From NCBI GenBank assembly GCA_024763135.1, contig JANTGD010000007.1, forward strand, positions 1-27,911: a stretch of DNA of 27,911 nt. The letters run 5' to 3'. A program made the position numbers and the translations under genes. The DNA comes from Thiotrichales bacterium. GTDB lineage: Bacteria; Pseudomonadota; Gammaproteobacteria; UWMA-0217. Below are positions 16,985 through 26,748 of the stretch, one piece after another (the stretch's first letter is position 1; each line of letters starts with the position of its first letter). The notes under the pieces were generated by a model. That model saw only the letters and a list, made by a program, of their open reading frames with translations, was not told the origin of the DNA and searched no databases.

Positions 16985-18363
16985 TGGACCCACCCGCTCA
17001 GCCGGCCGCGTCTCACTAGAATAAGTAGGGTGAACAACCAGCCAAAGGAGAATGCACCGCCCCCGCCAGCACTACCACTACTGCTGCCTGGTACAGTCGG
17101 AGTCTGCTGACTGGGTTGACTGATAAACCCGTTTTGCTTGCCGGACATAATATTTTCGATCTGAGTTTTATAGTACGGCAAACGTGTGTAGACATCGTAC
17201 AGATCAGGTTGTGCGCATCCCAGCCCCCAGCTAGTGAGCCCCAACTGATAATACTGCCCACCATCCTGCAGCAACAGCGGCCCCCCACTGTCACCAAAGC
17301 AAGCACCGACACCGCCTTCTGGCCGCCCTGCGCAAAAGGCTTCATCATAGACCAAATCGGAGACATATGAGCCCAACTGCGCATAATAGTTCTGAAAGGC
17401 AGCATTGCACTCTGTGTTCGTCACCAATGAGATTTCGGCCTCGTACAACGCCACCACAGTCGAATCAAAGGTGGGCTGTTCATTAGGCTTGAGCGCTACC
17501 TGACCCCCTCTGCCCAAAATGGTTACTGTGGCATGATTCACCAACGCAGCATTCAAAACAGCCTCCGTTGCCAACGTCATCGGCTGCACACCGCGGGGCT
17601 CAGACGTCAATTCAAGCAGAGCAACATCATTGCGCACTGTATCCGGATCGTAATCAGGGTGGGTAATAATTCGATCGACCCCGAGCACATTTTGCTGATC
17701 TGTAGTCAAATCGTGTCCACCGACGTTGACAAAAATCGCATCTGGTCGCTCATCCACAACACAGTGAGCTGCGGTCACTACCCATTTCCCCCCTAGATAG
17801 CTGCCACCACAAAAACTCGCTTCCGGCGTTTTATTGCTGTAGTCGTAGTTCGCAGTCATCCCTAGGGACTGCAATAGTCGCTGCCCATCCTCACCACTCA
17901 CACTGACAGCGGGAATCGACACGCTATTCAGCTCCACCACCCCAGAAAAATTACCCGAGGCATTGTTGTAGATAATCGCTCCGACCCCACCACCTGCCTC
18001 GCAATTGCGCAACTTATCAGTAAAGTAAGTTTCGCCGCGCTGGATCAGGCAGACTTGGCCATCGACGCCACGGCAGGTAACAAAAGCCAAACCACAATCG
18101 ACGATACGACCGGAAAAGGGTTTTGCTGGGGTATGAAACAAGGGTATGGCATCATACTGCGTCCCCCCCACGCTAAGATCCAGGGTGCGACTCATCAATG
18201 CCGCCATAAATGGCCAGTCTGATGGGGCTGATTCAACGCCACCGACAATGCGCGGTTGTCGTTCAACCGCCTGCACTGGAAGCATCACTATCGCCAGGAA
18301 AAAAACCAGCAGCCGGCCAGCTGCTGGCGCCGAGAGCATTTTTAATGTAAGTGGCACCAACAT
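16981..18363 (-). CDS. Secreted trypsin-fold (S1) protease with inserted PA domain and GlyGly-CTERM-like tail
   Basis: 460-aa secreted serine endopeptidase. The ATG at 18363 has AGGAA eight bases upstream. Order: signal peptide (about 1-32), activation site RIVGG (38-42), a protease-associated (PA) domain inserted at about 60-178 (VCLIQRGETYFTDKLRN, GVGAIIYNN, SIPAVSVS), then CGGSYLGGKWVVTAAHC with H200, RNDVALLEL with D246, and GDSGGP with S359. The specificity pocket has G353 and D390 at chymotrypsin positions 189 and 226, so it is not a classic trypsin pocket. A Pro/Gln/Ser/Gly linker leads to a Gly-rich motif, hydrophobic segment and Arg-rich end (428-460), matching GlyGly-CTERM proteins processed by rhombosortase after type II export. 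It is followed by a coupled small exported protein. Confidence 0.92.
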   Translation of the reverse strand: MLVPLTLKMLSAPAAGRLLVFFLAIVMLPVQAVERQPRIVGGVESAPSDWPFMAALMSRTLDLSVGGTQYDAIPLFHTPAKPFSGRIVDCGLAFVTCRGVDGQVCLIQRGETYFTDKLRNCEAGGGVGAIIYNNASGNFSGVVELNSVSIPAVSVSGEDGQRLLQSLGMTANYDYSNKTPEASFCGGSYLGGKWVVTAAHCVVDERPDAIFVNVGGHDLTTDQQNVLGVDRIITHPDYDPDTVRNDVALLELTSEPRGVQPMTLATEAVLNAALVNHATVTILGRGGQVALKPNEQPTFDSTVVALYEAEISLVTNTECNAAFQNYYAQLGSYVSDLVYDEAFCAGRPEGGVGACFGDSGGPLLLQDGGQYYQLGLTSWGLGCAQPDLYDVYTRLPYYKTQIENIMSGKQNGFISQPSQQTPTVPGSSSGSAGGGGAFSFGWLFTLLILVRRGRLSGWVQ

Positions 18364-18504
18364 GTAAACATTCCTTGAAACACTGACCAATCTCTTGCAT
18401 CGCTACCCAGATGATCGACAGAGTATAAACGCAACTGTTAAGCGCGTCTTTTACAATCTCACAGTCCGTTCAACGCGTTTTTTCTGCTCCCCCCCCAAAA
18501 AAAA

Positions 18505-18525
18505 AGCCCCGTCATTGACGGGGCT
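18505..18525 (-). terminator. groEL rho-independent terminator
   Basis: A 9-bp perfect GC-rich stem (AGCCCCGTC/GACGGGGCT) with a short loop is followed, in the minus direction, by about nine U and then eight G residues. It lies 27 bp past the groEL stop. Confidence 0.92.
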
Positions 18526-18552
18526 CTTTCCACTTAGGGACAGAAAGGAGAC

Positions 18553-20196
<1,644 letters not shown>

Positions 20197-20231
20197 ACTA
20201 ATTTTCCTCTAAATACTTGATTATTAGACAA

Positions 20232-20519
20232 TTATTCTACAACAGCGATAACGTCGTCTTCGCGCATGACCAACAGCTCTTCGCTGTCGACCTTGATCGT
20301 AGTACCGGAATACTTACCAAATAGCACGGTATCCCCTACCTTCAGCTCTACAGGACGTACGTCACCATTGTCTAAAACCTTGCCTGTACCGACTGCGACA
20401 ACCTCGCCACGATCCGGCTTTTCCGCAGCAGAATCAGGAATCACGATGCCTCCGGCGCTCACATGATCTTCTTCAACACGCTTAATCACTACACGATCCT
20501 GCAAAGGTCGAATGTTCAT
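20232..20519 (-). CDS. groES: Co-chaperonin GroES (Hsp10)
   Basis: 95-aa lid of the GroEL chamber. The sequence MNIRPLQDRVVIKRVEED, the mobile loop with SAGGIVIPDSAAEKPDRGEV (22-41) and the ending LLVMREDDVIAVVE fit GroES throughout. AAGGAG stands nine bases before the ATG. It is the promoter-proximal gene of groESL, with a CIRCE-overlapped promoter about 60-110 bp upstream. Confidence 0.99.
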   Translation of the reverse strand: MNIRPLQDRVVIKRVEEDHVSAGGIVIPDSAAEKPDRGEVVAVGTGKVLDNGDVRPVELKVGDTVLFGKYSGTTIKVDSEELLVMREDDVIAVVE

Positions 20520-20579
20520 TACTCAATACTCCTTAATACTCATAGTTTTACTGTTGTTTCTAACCTAGCCAAACATTGC

Positions 20580-20605
20580 TAGCACTCGGTCTTGGTGAGT
20601 GCTAA
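20580..20605 (-). promoter_or_regulatory. CIRCE operator (HrcA binding site) of groESL
   Basis: TAGCACTC-N9-GAGTGCTAA matches the CIRCE consensus (TTAGCACTC-N9-GAGTGCTAA) except for one outer base. It sits between the -10 box and groES, so bound HrcA would block transcription start. This predicts an hrcA gene elsewhere in the genome. Confidence 0.95.
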
Positions 20606-20632
20606 TAATAGAGGCGAAACTTGAGATGTCAA
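20605..20632 (-). promoter_or_regulatory. Sigma-70-type groESL promoter
   Basis: On the minus strand a perfect -35 TTGACA (20627-20632) and a -10 TATTAT (20605-20610) are 16 bp apart, directly followed by CIRCE. The boxes are of housekeeping type, so heat control is likely through HrcA release and not through a sigma-32 promoter. Confidence 0.8.
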
Positions 20633-20749
20633 CGGATAAGTTGAGTGAAACGCTTCACATTTATTGCGCTCGTAACTGCAGTAAAGATGACTCTTCCACG
20701 CCATTACGATCACAACCGAGCTCAATTCCCATAGCAAACATCGATATGA

Positions 20750-21082
20750 GCGCCCGGCAGCGAATCCATACTCAACAACCTTGCACAGCTAGATAGAGAC
20801 AAATCGAAGAAATTCAAGGGATGGGACACCGATCTCTTTCTTGTGCCCAAGCAGTACTTATACTCATGCGGATTATATTGAGGCTACATTTATACCCCTC
20901 GTGGTGTAATTGACTACTGCAAGACACAAAGCCTCAGAAAGACGTACGATCTTGTCGCCCTGAGAAACACGGCACAAAAGTTCGATTCTCCAATTCACTA
21001 TTTATCCTATACAGAGCTGGGTAAAACACTGAATCAACTCCGTGAAGTGAAGATCGAAAACGGTATATCCACAGTAGCTTAA
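20750..21082 (+). pseudogene. Decayed reading frame, unidentified, with internal stop
   Basis: One frame reads protein-like text on both sides of a single TGA at 20879-20881: before it ..KKFKGWDTDLFLVPKQYLYS.., after it ..YTPRGVIDYCKTQSLRKTYD.. and ..HYLSYTELGKTLNQLREVK.., ending TAA at 21080. There is no plausible start codon or ribosome site. It looks like the 3' part of a dead gene, but I do not recognise the family. It marks the boundary where the core chromosome (groESL) gives way to the AT-rich accessory region. Confidence 0.45.
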
Positions 21083-21323
21083 CTATCTACATATCGACGT
21101 ATAGAATTTAGCACTATGCTTCAGCTCTAATTCTTTTTAATTTTTTAACACATTATTTCGCCGCATTAGCAATGCTACAACTGTAATGACACCGAGCGTT
21201 CTCCACGAAGACCTGAATTTGAGGTGGATAAACAATATAGTCTGTTATAGCCGTAAAATTACCTAATTCAATTTTTTCAACCACATATATTATATATACG
21301 GCCAAATAATAATACATTGCACA
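21083..21323. other. AT-rich gap upstream of the glycan genes
   Basis: About 240 bp with no coding frame. The end holds an alternating TATA tract (about 21284-21298) that may supply a -10 box for the gene at 21324. No JUMPStart/ops element was seen. Confidence 0.4.
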
Positions 21324-22154
21324 ATGAAAAAACCCCTTAATCTAAATAACCAACCTGCGGCGATAGTGGTTCCTTGGTATACCCGGGATTACATCCTTCC
21401 TGAAGAGGAAATCTCGATAGATCATTTGCGTCACTTCTTAGGAGACTATGACAAATTTCTCGTTATACCTGAAGGACTAGACTTTACTTTAAAAGACCTC
21501 ACTAATATTGAATTTGAAAAAAAGTATTTTGGCAGCGCAAAAGCCTTTGACCAACTCTTATTTTCACCCTATCTCTACAAACTATTTGATAATTACAAAT
21601 ACATATTAATATACCACCCTGACGCATTAGTGTTTTCTGACCAATTAGACTATTGGTGCCAACAGGGTTACGATTACATAGCTCCACCTTGGATACCACA
21701 CCCCAATGCACCTTATCACAAGGACAAATTTCTTGAGGGCCAAATTGGAAACGGCGGCTTTTCTTTACGCAAGGTCAAATCATTTTATAAAATCACAAAA
21801 TCAAAAAGCATTTCTATTAAATCCAGAGATGAAGTCTATTACGATTTCGGAGAATTGGACAAAATTAATCCAATAATAAGACCCTTAAAGAAGCTATTGA
21901 TAAGCCTAAGATTTTTTCCTCTTGAAAAACGATATACAATTGATGATTTTTTTTGGGGAGTTAAAGCTCAAAAATACAACAAAAGTTTCCGCATACCGAC
22001 AATGGATGTCGCCTTAAAATTTGGATTTGAATGCGAACCGACATATGCTTATGAGAAGAACCATAGAGAGTTACCGTTTGGATGCCACGCTTGGACAAAC
22101 TATGATCGGAATTTTTGGAATCAATTTTTACTAAGCAATGAGCGCATCAGATAA
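21324..22154 (+). CDS. DUF5672-domain protein, glycosyltransferase-like (copy 1)
   Basis: 276-aa protein of the DUF5672 family, thought to be glycosyltransferase-like. Typical blocks: VVPWYTRDYILPEEEISI (15-32), a sugar-nucleotide-site-like YILIYHPDALVFSDQLDYW (about 93-111), YDYIAPPWIPH, GNGGFSLRKVKSF and LPFGCHAWTNYD near the C-terminus. There is no signal peptide or membrane segment, so it probably works in the cytoplasm. No clear ribosome site precedes the ATG. The gene is AT-rich compared with the core genes before it. A related copy lies at 23322, with a GT2 gene between. The donor and acceptor are unknown. Confidence 0.8.
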   Translation: MKKPLNLNNQPAAIVVPWYTRDYILPEEEISIDHLRHFLGDYDKFLVIPEGLDFTLKDLTNIEFEKKYFGSAKAFDQLLFSPYLYKLFDNYKYILIYHPDALVFSDQLDYWCQQGYDYIAPPWIPHPNAPYHKDKFLEGQIGNGGFSLRKVKSFYKITKSKSISIKSRDEVYYDFGELDKINPIIRPLKKLLISLRFFPLEKRYTIDDFFWGVKAQKYNKSFRIPTMDVALKFGFECEPTYAYEKNHRELPFGCHAWTNYDRNFWNQFLLSNERIR

Positions 22155-22204
22155 CTAAGACTATACTTCGCGTCTCCAATTCTTCACGCTTTCAAATAAC
22201 GCTA

Positions 22205-23275
22205 ATGAATAAAAATAAAATTTCCATTCTTTTACCCAACTATAATTATGTGAACTATTTGGAGCAAAGAATAGAAAGTATCTTATCTCAAACCTATGAA
22301 AACTTTGAATTGATTATAGTCGATAGTTACTCTAACGACGGCGCTTGGGAATTAATCAATAAATACGCCGCACTTGATGCACGCATTATCGCATCACAGG
22401 CACCAAGAGGATTATACGAATCATGGAACCGATGCCTCGACCAAGCGACGGGGGATTTTGTATACATTGCGACCAGTGATGACACTATGCGTAACGACGC
22501 TATGGAGACAATGATTCAGTTGCTAGAGACGCATCCTCAGTGTGGAATCTGCGATAGTAATCTCGAAGCGATAGATTCGGAAGGAAAGCCACTGGACGAC
22601 TTTAAAGCTCGTTTACCGATTACACAGTATCTCGCTAACTATATTGACAAGCAACACATAAGGCAATGGCCGCATGATTTTTTGCTATATTTTTCCGGCG
22701 CTCCTGTCTATACCTCTATCACCCAACTACTCGTGAGGAAATCACTCATTGATCGATGTGGACGCTTCTCAACTCGCTGGGGAACAAAATGTGATTATGA
22801 ATGGGGCATGAAGTTGGCCAGTCTATCTTCGACCATTTATACACCTCAAAAACTTGCTTCATGGCGTATACATGACAATCAGGTTACATCGACACACAAT
22901 GCCGATCAAAACTCCTTTAGACACACTTGGAACAAGGAAATGGCGAACAGTGCGTTAAACCATCTGTTTGAGTCAAATAAAAATTTAACTGCACAACAAC
23001 GTAAAGCATTCTTAAAGGAAATTCAAATACTCAATGCCTTGTCTTATGCTGATACGCTTAAAACGGGGAAACCCTGGAATTATCCTATTAATTTTGCGAA
23101 AATGGTAAAACAGTCTCCACCTGCCTCCCGACAACTCGTTTTCAACAAATTCGCCAGCCTTCTAGCCAAAAAACCTGTCGATCTTGGCACCAAACTTATG
23201 AAATCCATCGGTATAAAAAATCATTTAACAACTCTCATCGAATTAGAGTCAAATACTACTTACCCCACAGCGTAA
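22205..23275 (+). CDS. GT2-family glycosyltransferase
   Basis: 356-aa GT-A-fold glycosyltransferase of family 2. KISILLPNYNYVNYLEQRIE (5-24) and LSQTYENFELIIVDSYSNDG (27-46) form the nucleotide-binding part. GLYESWNRCLDQATGDFVYI leads into the metal-binding SDD (91-93), equivalent to DxD. RWGTKCDYEWGMKLA and LASWRIHDNQVT are typical of the acceptor side of this family. There is no transmembrane helix. It probably adds one sugar to a lipid-linked or surface glycan; the specificity is not readable. It stands 50 bp after and 46 bp before the two DUF5672 genes, consistent with one transcript. Confidence 0.88.
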   Translation: MNKNKISILLPNYNYVNYLEQRIESILSQTYENFELIIVDSYSNDGAWELINKYAALDARIIASQAPRGLYESWNRCLDQATGDFVYIATSDDTMRNDAMETMIQLLETHPQCGICDSNLEAIDSEGKPLDDFKARLPITQYLANYIDKQHIRQWPHDFLLYFSGAPVYTSITQLLVRKSLIDRCGRFSTRWGTKCDYEWGMKLASLSSTIYTPQKLASWRIHDNQVTSTHNADQNSFRHTWNKEMANSALNHLFESNKNLTAQQRKAFLKEIQILNALSYADTLKTGKPWNYPINFAKMVKQSPPASRQLVFNKFASLLAKKPVDLGTKLMKSIGIKNHLTTLIELESNTTYPTA

Positions 23276-23321
23276 CGAATATAACACACCTGCCTTTATA
23301 TCTGTCTCAGAGTATGCCATC

Positions 23322-24146
23322 ATGAAACAATACAAAAACAAGAACAGAGTAGCCATAGCAGTACCTTGGTTTAATCGCGACCATGTACTACCAGAAGAAG
23401 AAATTTCTATTCAGCATTTAAATCACTTCCTTGGAGACTATGACAAATACTTAATAATTCCCTCCACCATAGATTTGGAAATTGCTGGCCTAAACACCAT
23501 TAAAATGCCTGACAAGTATTTCGGTAGCGTTAAGGCGCACAATCTAATGCTGTTGTCTAAGCGATTTTATAAACATTTTTTAGACTACGAATACCTTCTG
23601 ATCTACCACCCTGATGCTTTAGTATTCTCCGACGAATTAGAATACTGGTGCGATCAAGGATATGACTACATAGGACCTCCATGGATACCCCACAGTGAAG
23701 CTCCGTATCATGGAGATACGGTTATAGAAGGTAAAGTTGGTAATACCGGCTTTTCGCTTAGAAAAGTAAAATCATTGATGGAGGTAATCAACTCAAAGAA
23801 AGTAAGCTTAAAATCTCATGAGGAGTTAGAATATGATATTGGCGATCTATCTAATATGAACGCTTTAACCAGCTATATTAAGCGATTACTCGTCAAAATT
23901 CGATTCTTTCCTTTAGAGCGTCGCTATAGCATAGACGACACCTTTTGGGGCATAAGAGCATCTAATTATGTCAGCAGTTTTAATGTCGCCCCACTTGATG
24001 TAGCATTACAATTTGCTTTCGAATTCGCTCCACGTCATTGTTACGAACTAAACAACCACAAGCTCCCGTTTGGTTGCCACGCCTGGACTAGATATGACAA
24101 AGAGTTCTGGGAGCAATTTACTCTAACGAAAAAGAATCCCTCTTAA
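23322..24146 (+). CDS. DUF5672-domain protein, glycosyltransferase-like (copy 2)
   Basis: 274-aa paralog of the protein at 21324, aligning over the whole length by eye with roughly half of positions shared: VPWFNRDHVLPEEEISI against VPWYTRDYILPEEEISI, YHPDALVFSDELEYW, YDYIGPPWIPH, GNTGFSLRKVKS, FFPLERRYSIDDTFWG and LPFGCHAWTRYD. The two therefore arose by an old duplication and probably act on related but distinct acceptors or donors. No strong ribosome site is visible. The gene is the last intact one on this strand before a stretch of broken frames. Confidence 0.8.
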   Translation: MKQYKNKNRVAIAVPWFNRDHVLPEEEISIQHLNHFLGDYDKYLIIPSTIDLEIAGLNTIKMPDKYFGSVKAHNLMLLSKRFYKHFLDYEYLLIYHPDALVFSDELEYWCDQGYDYIGPPWIPHSEAPYHGDTVIEGKVGNTGFSLRKVKSLMEVINSKKVSLKSHEELEYDIGDLSNMNALTSYIKRLLVKIRFFPLERRYSIDDTFWGIRASNYVSSFNVAPLDVALQFAFEFAPRHCYELNNHKLPFGCHAWTRYDKEFWEQFTLTKKNPS

Positions 24147-24230
24147 ATCATTCTTGATATCGTTGCCACCTATCTTTTTGACTAGCAATGACTGTCCTAC
24201 CTGAAAATATAGGAACAGGAACACTAAGTA

Positions 24231-24480
24231 ATGATACTTGGCATCCCGTTGAATGACGGCTCAATAGTGAACTTCAACCACGAGGTCTATGCGCCGCTGC
24301 GTGACTTCAAGGCCAATACGCAAAGCCATACGGGCCCCGCCAACTATAGCGCATTTCTACTACACCACCATAAACACCAATAGCCAGCCCCCCATTACCT
24401 GCTTTATTACGCCACAGGGCAATGCCGATTGGGCTCATGACCAAGCCCATACCAAACGTGTACATAAACGCAATGAATGA
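24231..24480 (+). pseudogene. Frameshifted remnant of an unidentified gene
   Basis: An ATG at 24231 opens a frame (MILGIPLNDGSIVNFNHEVY..) that ends early at 24383. If one base is skipped near 24357, the protein-like text continues without a break (..ANYSAF|YYTTINTNSQPP..TPQGNADWAHDQAH..) to a stop at 24480, giving about 83 residues. The region is richer in GC than its neighbours, so it has a different origin. I do not recognise the family. The minus strand also has an open frame here, so assignment is uncertain. The whole 24147-24727 interval holds no intact gene. Confidence 0.4.
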
Positions 24481-24604
24481 AATCGAGATGCTGCTACATC
24501 TAAGGGAACGTGCCGTAATGTCACGATCCTTGGAGACCCTCTTATCGTTATCAGGGGTGGTTCCACAGCCACGCAGGTGTGATGATATTTCGCAGAATAT
24601 TTAG

Positions 24605-24718
24605 GTATCTTTGGACCTGACAAACACAAATGACAGCGACTTCAGGTTTATTGCATCTGGTGTTCTAGAAAATTTCCCTGGAATTAATGCAGACTCTATA
24701 GAAAGTTATGCTGACTAG
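24605..24718 (+). pseudogene. Short 3' fragment of a broken gene
   Basis: A 37-codon open stretch without a good start reads ..DSDFRFIASGVLENFPGI.. and ends in TAG 10 bp from the convergent nucleotidyltransferase stop. Its AT-rich codons resemble those of the surrounding glycan genes. It could be the C-terminal end of a lost gene; no family is recognised. Confidence 0.3.
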
Positions 24719-24727
24719 CAGCTACTT

Positions 24728-25480
24728 TTATTTTTGTAATCGTTTTCTAATAGCCAAATCTTGAGCGGACTCTAAACTAGACACGTCATTTAAGTTAATA
24801 TACTCTCCCTCAAGATCAAACGCAGTCACTTTAGAACCCCTAACTATGAGTTCATCAACGTAGTTAACAAAGTCAATAGAAGGCCTGCCAGCTTGATATT
24901 CATCTTCTAATGCATCAAACACTTTTGGAGAAAGAATAAAATTACCCATACCCAAAATGTTGTTTGGAATTACTCTTGGATTCTCCACGAGGCGGATCAC
25001 TCGACCTTCTTCATCTTTTTCCACGGAAAAGTTTCTTTTAATCATGTCGCTGTCACCAACACGTTTTGTTGCAACAACAACATCGAATAGATGATAATCG
25101 AAACTCTGAAAGTCTTTATGATTTGTATCTAAATAAAACTCATCGCTCAACATCACACATGCATGTCGATCTGCCAAATATGGTTTGGCTAAAAGTACGG
25201 ACCAGGCCCACCCTTTATCCAGATGCTGGTTCCGTAGATAATGTAGCTTCACTCCAAAGGCTTCTCCACTACCGAAGCGTTCTTTTATTGTATCACCCAT
25301 ATATCCCAACACAATAACGATTTCTTGAATTCCAATCTGATCCCTCATTAAAACAATAAGTCGTTCAATGTTTGATTGTCCATCTATCTCAAACATGCCT
25401 TTATGCATTTCGTAGGTATAAGGCAATGCTCGGACGCCACTACCCGCAGCAGGTATTACACCAATTAACGATGGTTTCAT
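24728..25480 (-). CDS. Nucleotidyltransferase (sugar-phosphate type)
   Basis: 250-aa GT-A-like nucleotidyltransferase that should couple a phosphorylated small molecule to an NTP to give an activated nucleotide derivative. The N-terminal loop VIPAAGSGVRALPYTYEMHK (8-27) is a variant of the G-x-G-T-R-x-x-P...K signature of RmlA/GlmU/LicC-type enzymes, with V instead of T after the second Gly. A metal-site-like MLSDEF follows in the middle (about 110), then NILGMGNFILSP and IDFVNYVDELI near the C-terminus. A GAGGTG site lies six bases before the start, inside the upstream kinase gene, which it overlaps by 4 nt. It is the last gene of the operon. The nucleotide and substrate are unknown. Confidence 0.8.
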   Translation of the reverse strand: MKPSLIGVIPAAGSGVRALPYTYEMHKGMFEIDGQSNIERLIVLMRDQIGIQEIVIVLGYMGDTIKERFGSGEAFGVKLHYLRNQHLDKGWAWSVLLAKPYLADRHACVMLSDEFYLDTNHKDFQSFDYHLFDVVVATKRVGDSDMIKRNFSVEKDEEGRVIRLVENPRVIPNNILGMGNFILSPKVFDALEDEYQAGRPSIDFVNYVDELIVRGSKVTAFDLEGEYINLNDVSSLESAQDLAIRKRLQK

Positions 25481-26748
25481 TGATGCACCTCATTTTCTGG
25501 ATACTCTTTACCAGCAAAATAATTTCTTATCACTTCTTCTAACTCATCAACTTTATTTAATGAACTTTGTTTCGACATAAGTAATTTAGATAGCCTTAGG
25601 GCCTTGATTTCTAATGCCGCTCTCGTCTCAATATCGGCTATTGACCGAATGTCCGCAACGCCTGCAATACCAATAGAACGTCTAGCAAGAGAACAAGCAC
25701 AAAATCCTATCGAGTCCTGAAAGATCTTAACCATCATATCTTTTTTGTATGTATCTAATTCCTCTTTATTACAATACCCATGAGTTAATAAAGACGACTC
25801 ATCTTGCTCATCCCATTTCGTTAGAAACTGTTTTTCAAACTCTTTAAAGATTGCCATTGATTGGCATAACACCCATTCCTGGTATTCTTTGTTGCCGGTG
25901 TTGAAGTGTGATATGTAGTTCAACAGAAAATTTGCAACGATCTTCCCCAGATCGAATCCAAACGGCCCAAAGAATGCGAATTCAGTGTCAATAACATACG
26001 CATCATCTTTACTTACCATTAAAGAGCCAGTGTGTAAGTCTCCATGCACTAGAGCATCCGTCTTGGTGAGAAACATTTCTTTATGTCTCAATATCGATAA
26101 CTTATACTCACTATCATTCCTCAAAGAATTTTCAACATATTTTTCTGTTATTGGATTGATACTATTGGACTCATGATTCATATATGGAAAAGTGAAGATG
26201 AAATCTTCGGTTAGCTTACAGAGTTCATCATTTAGAACGAATTGACTCATTAATGCGCGACGCTGCATGCTTTCCATACCAAGAAAACTTGTTTCAAATA
26301 GCGTTTGAGCTAAAAATGTTCCTATTTTTTTTGAAATATCAGGATAATACTCTCCTTTCATCATGCCATATCTAAGCACTGATTGGCTATCGAGATATTG
26401 CATAACTATCACGCTCATATCTTCATCTGAATGATGTACTTTGGGCACGAATTCCGGAACCAACTCATTGTATAATTTCAAGGCTCGTATTTCGTACCTC
26501 ATCCTTGATTTACTCAATGGCCACGCCTCACCTGCCATCCTCAGATAGGGCACAGACTGCTTTACTATCACTGCTTTATTTTTATTTATCTTGCTTACGA
26601 CTTTATAAACAAAATTTAAATTGCCGTCCCCGATCTCTTCAACTAGAACGCCGCGCTTAATCTCTAAATAGTCATTCACCGAAGGGATGGAATAAAGATA
26701 ATTTTCTAGTTTATTTGGATCTAATTGCTCATAGACTTTATTATTCAT
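25477..26748 (-). CDS. MtnK-like small-molecule kinase (APH fold)
   Basis: 423-aa kinase of the aminoglycoside-phosphotransferase fold, closest by motif to S-methyl-5-thioribose kinase (MtnK), which phosphorylates the anomeric hydroxyl of methylthioribose. Shared blocks: EIGDGNLNFVYKV (38-50, glycine loop), VIVKQSVPYLRMAGEAWPL (60-78), LCKLTEDFIFTFPY, the catalytic LVHGDLHTGSLMV (233-245; H235, D237) and the metal-binding IDTEFAFFGPFGFDLG (253-268; D254, E256). The length also agrees. The start overlaps the phosphatase stop by ATGA. Salvage genes such as mtnA are not nearby; instead a nucleotidyltransferase and a phosphatase are, so the substrate may differ from methylthioribose. The gene is AT-rich. 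Confidence 0.85.
   Translation of the reverse strand: MNNKVYEQLDPNKLENYLYSIPSVNDYLEIKRGVLVEEIGDGNLNFVYKVVSKINKNKAVIVKQSVPYLRMAGEAWPLSKSRMRYEIRALKLYNELVPEFVPKVHHSDEDMSVIVMQYLDSQSVLRYGMMKGEYYPDISKKIGTFLAQTLFETSFLGMESMQRRALMSQFVLNDELCKLTEDFIFTFPYMNHESNSINPITEKYVENSLRNDSEYKLSILRHKEMFLTKTDALVHGDLHTGSLMVSKDDAYVIDTEFAFFGPFGFDLGKIVANFLLNYISHFNTGNKEYQEWVLCQSMAIFKEFEKQFLTKWDEQDESSLLTHGYCNKEELDTYKKDMMVKIFQDSIGFCACSLARRSIGIAGVADIRSIADIETRAALEIKALRLSKLLMSKQSSLNKVDELEEVIRNYFAGKEYPENEVHQ

Noticed and set aside
20879..20881. In-frame TGA as a possible selenocysteine codon
   Set aside because: There is no start codon or ribosome site, no selenoprotein family is recognised, and no bacterial SECIS hairpin was apparent; decay is simpler.
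24312..24490. Minus-strand hydrophobic frame (..FMYTFGMGLVMSPIGIALW..)
   Set aside because: It has no clear start, overlaps the plus-strand remnant, and I recognise no family; kept only as an alternative reading of the broken region.
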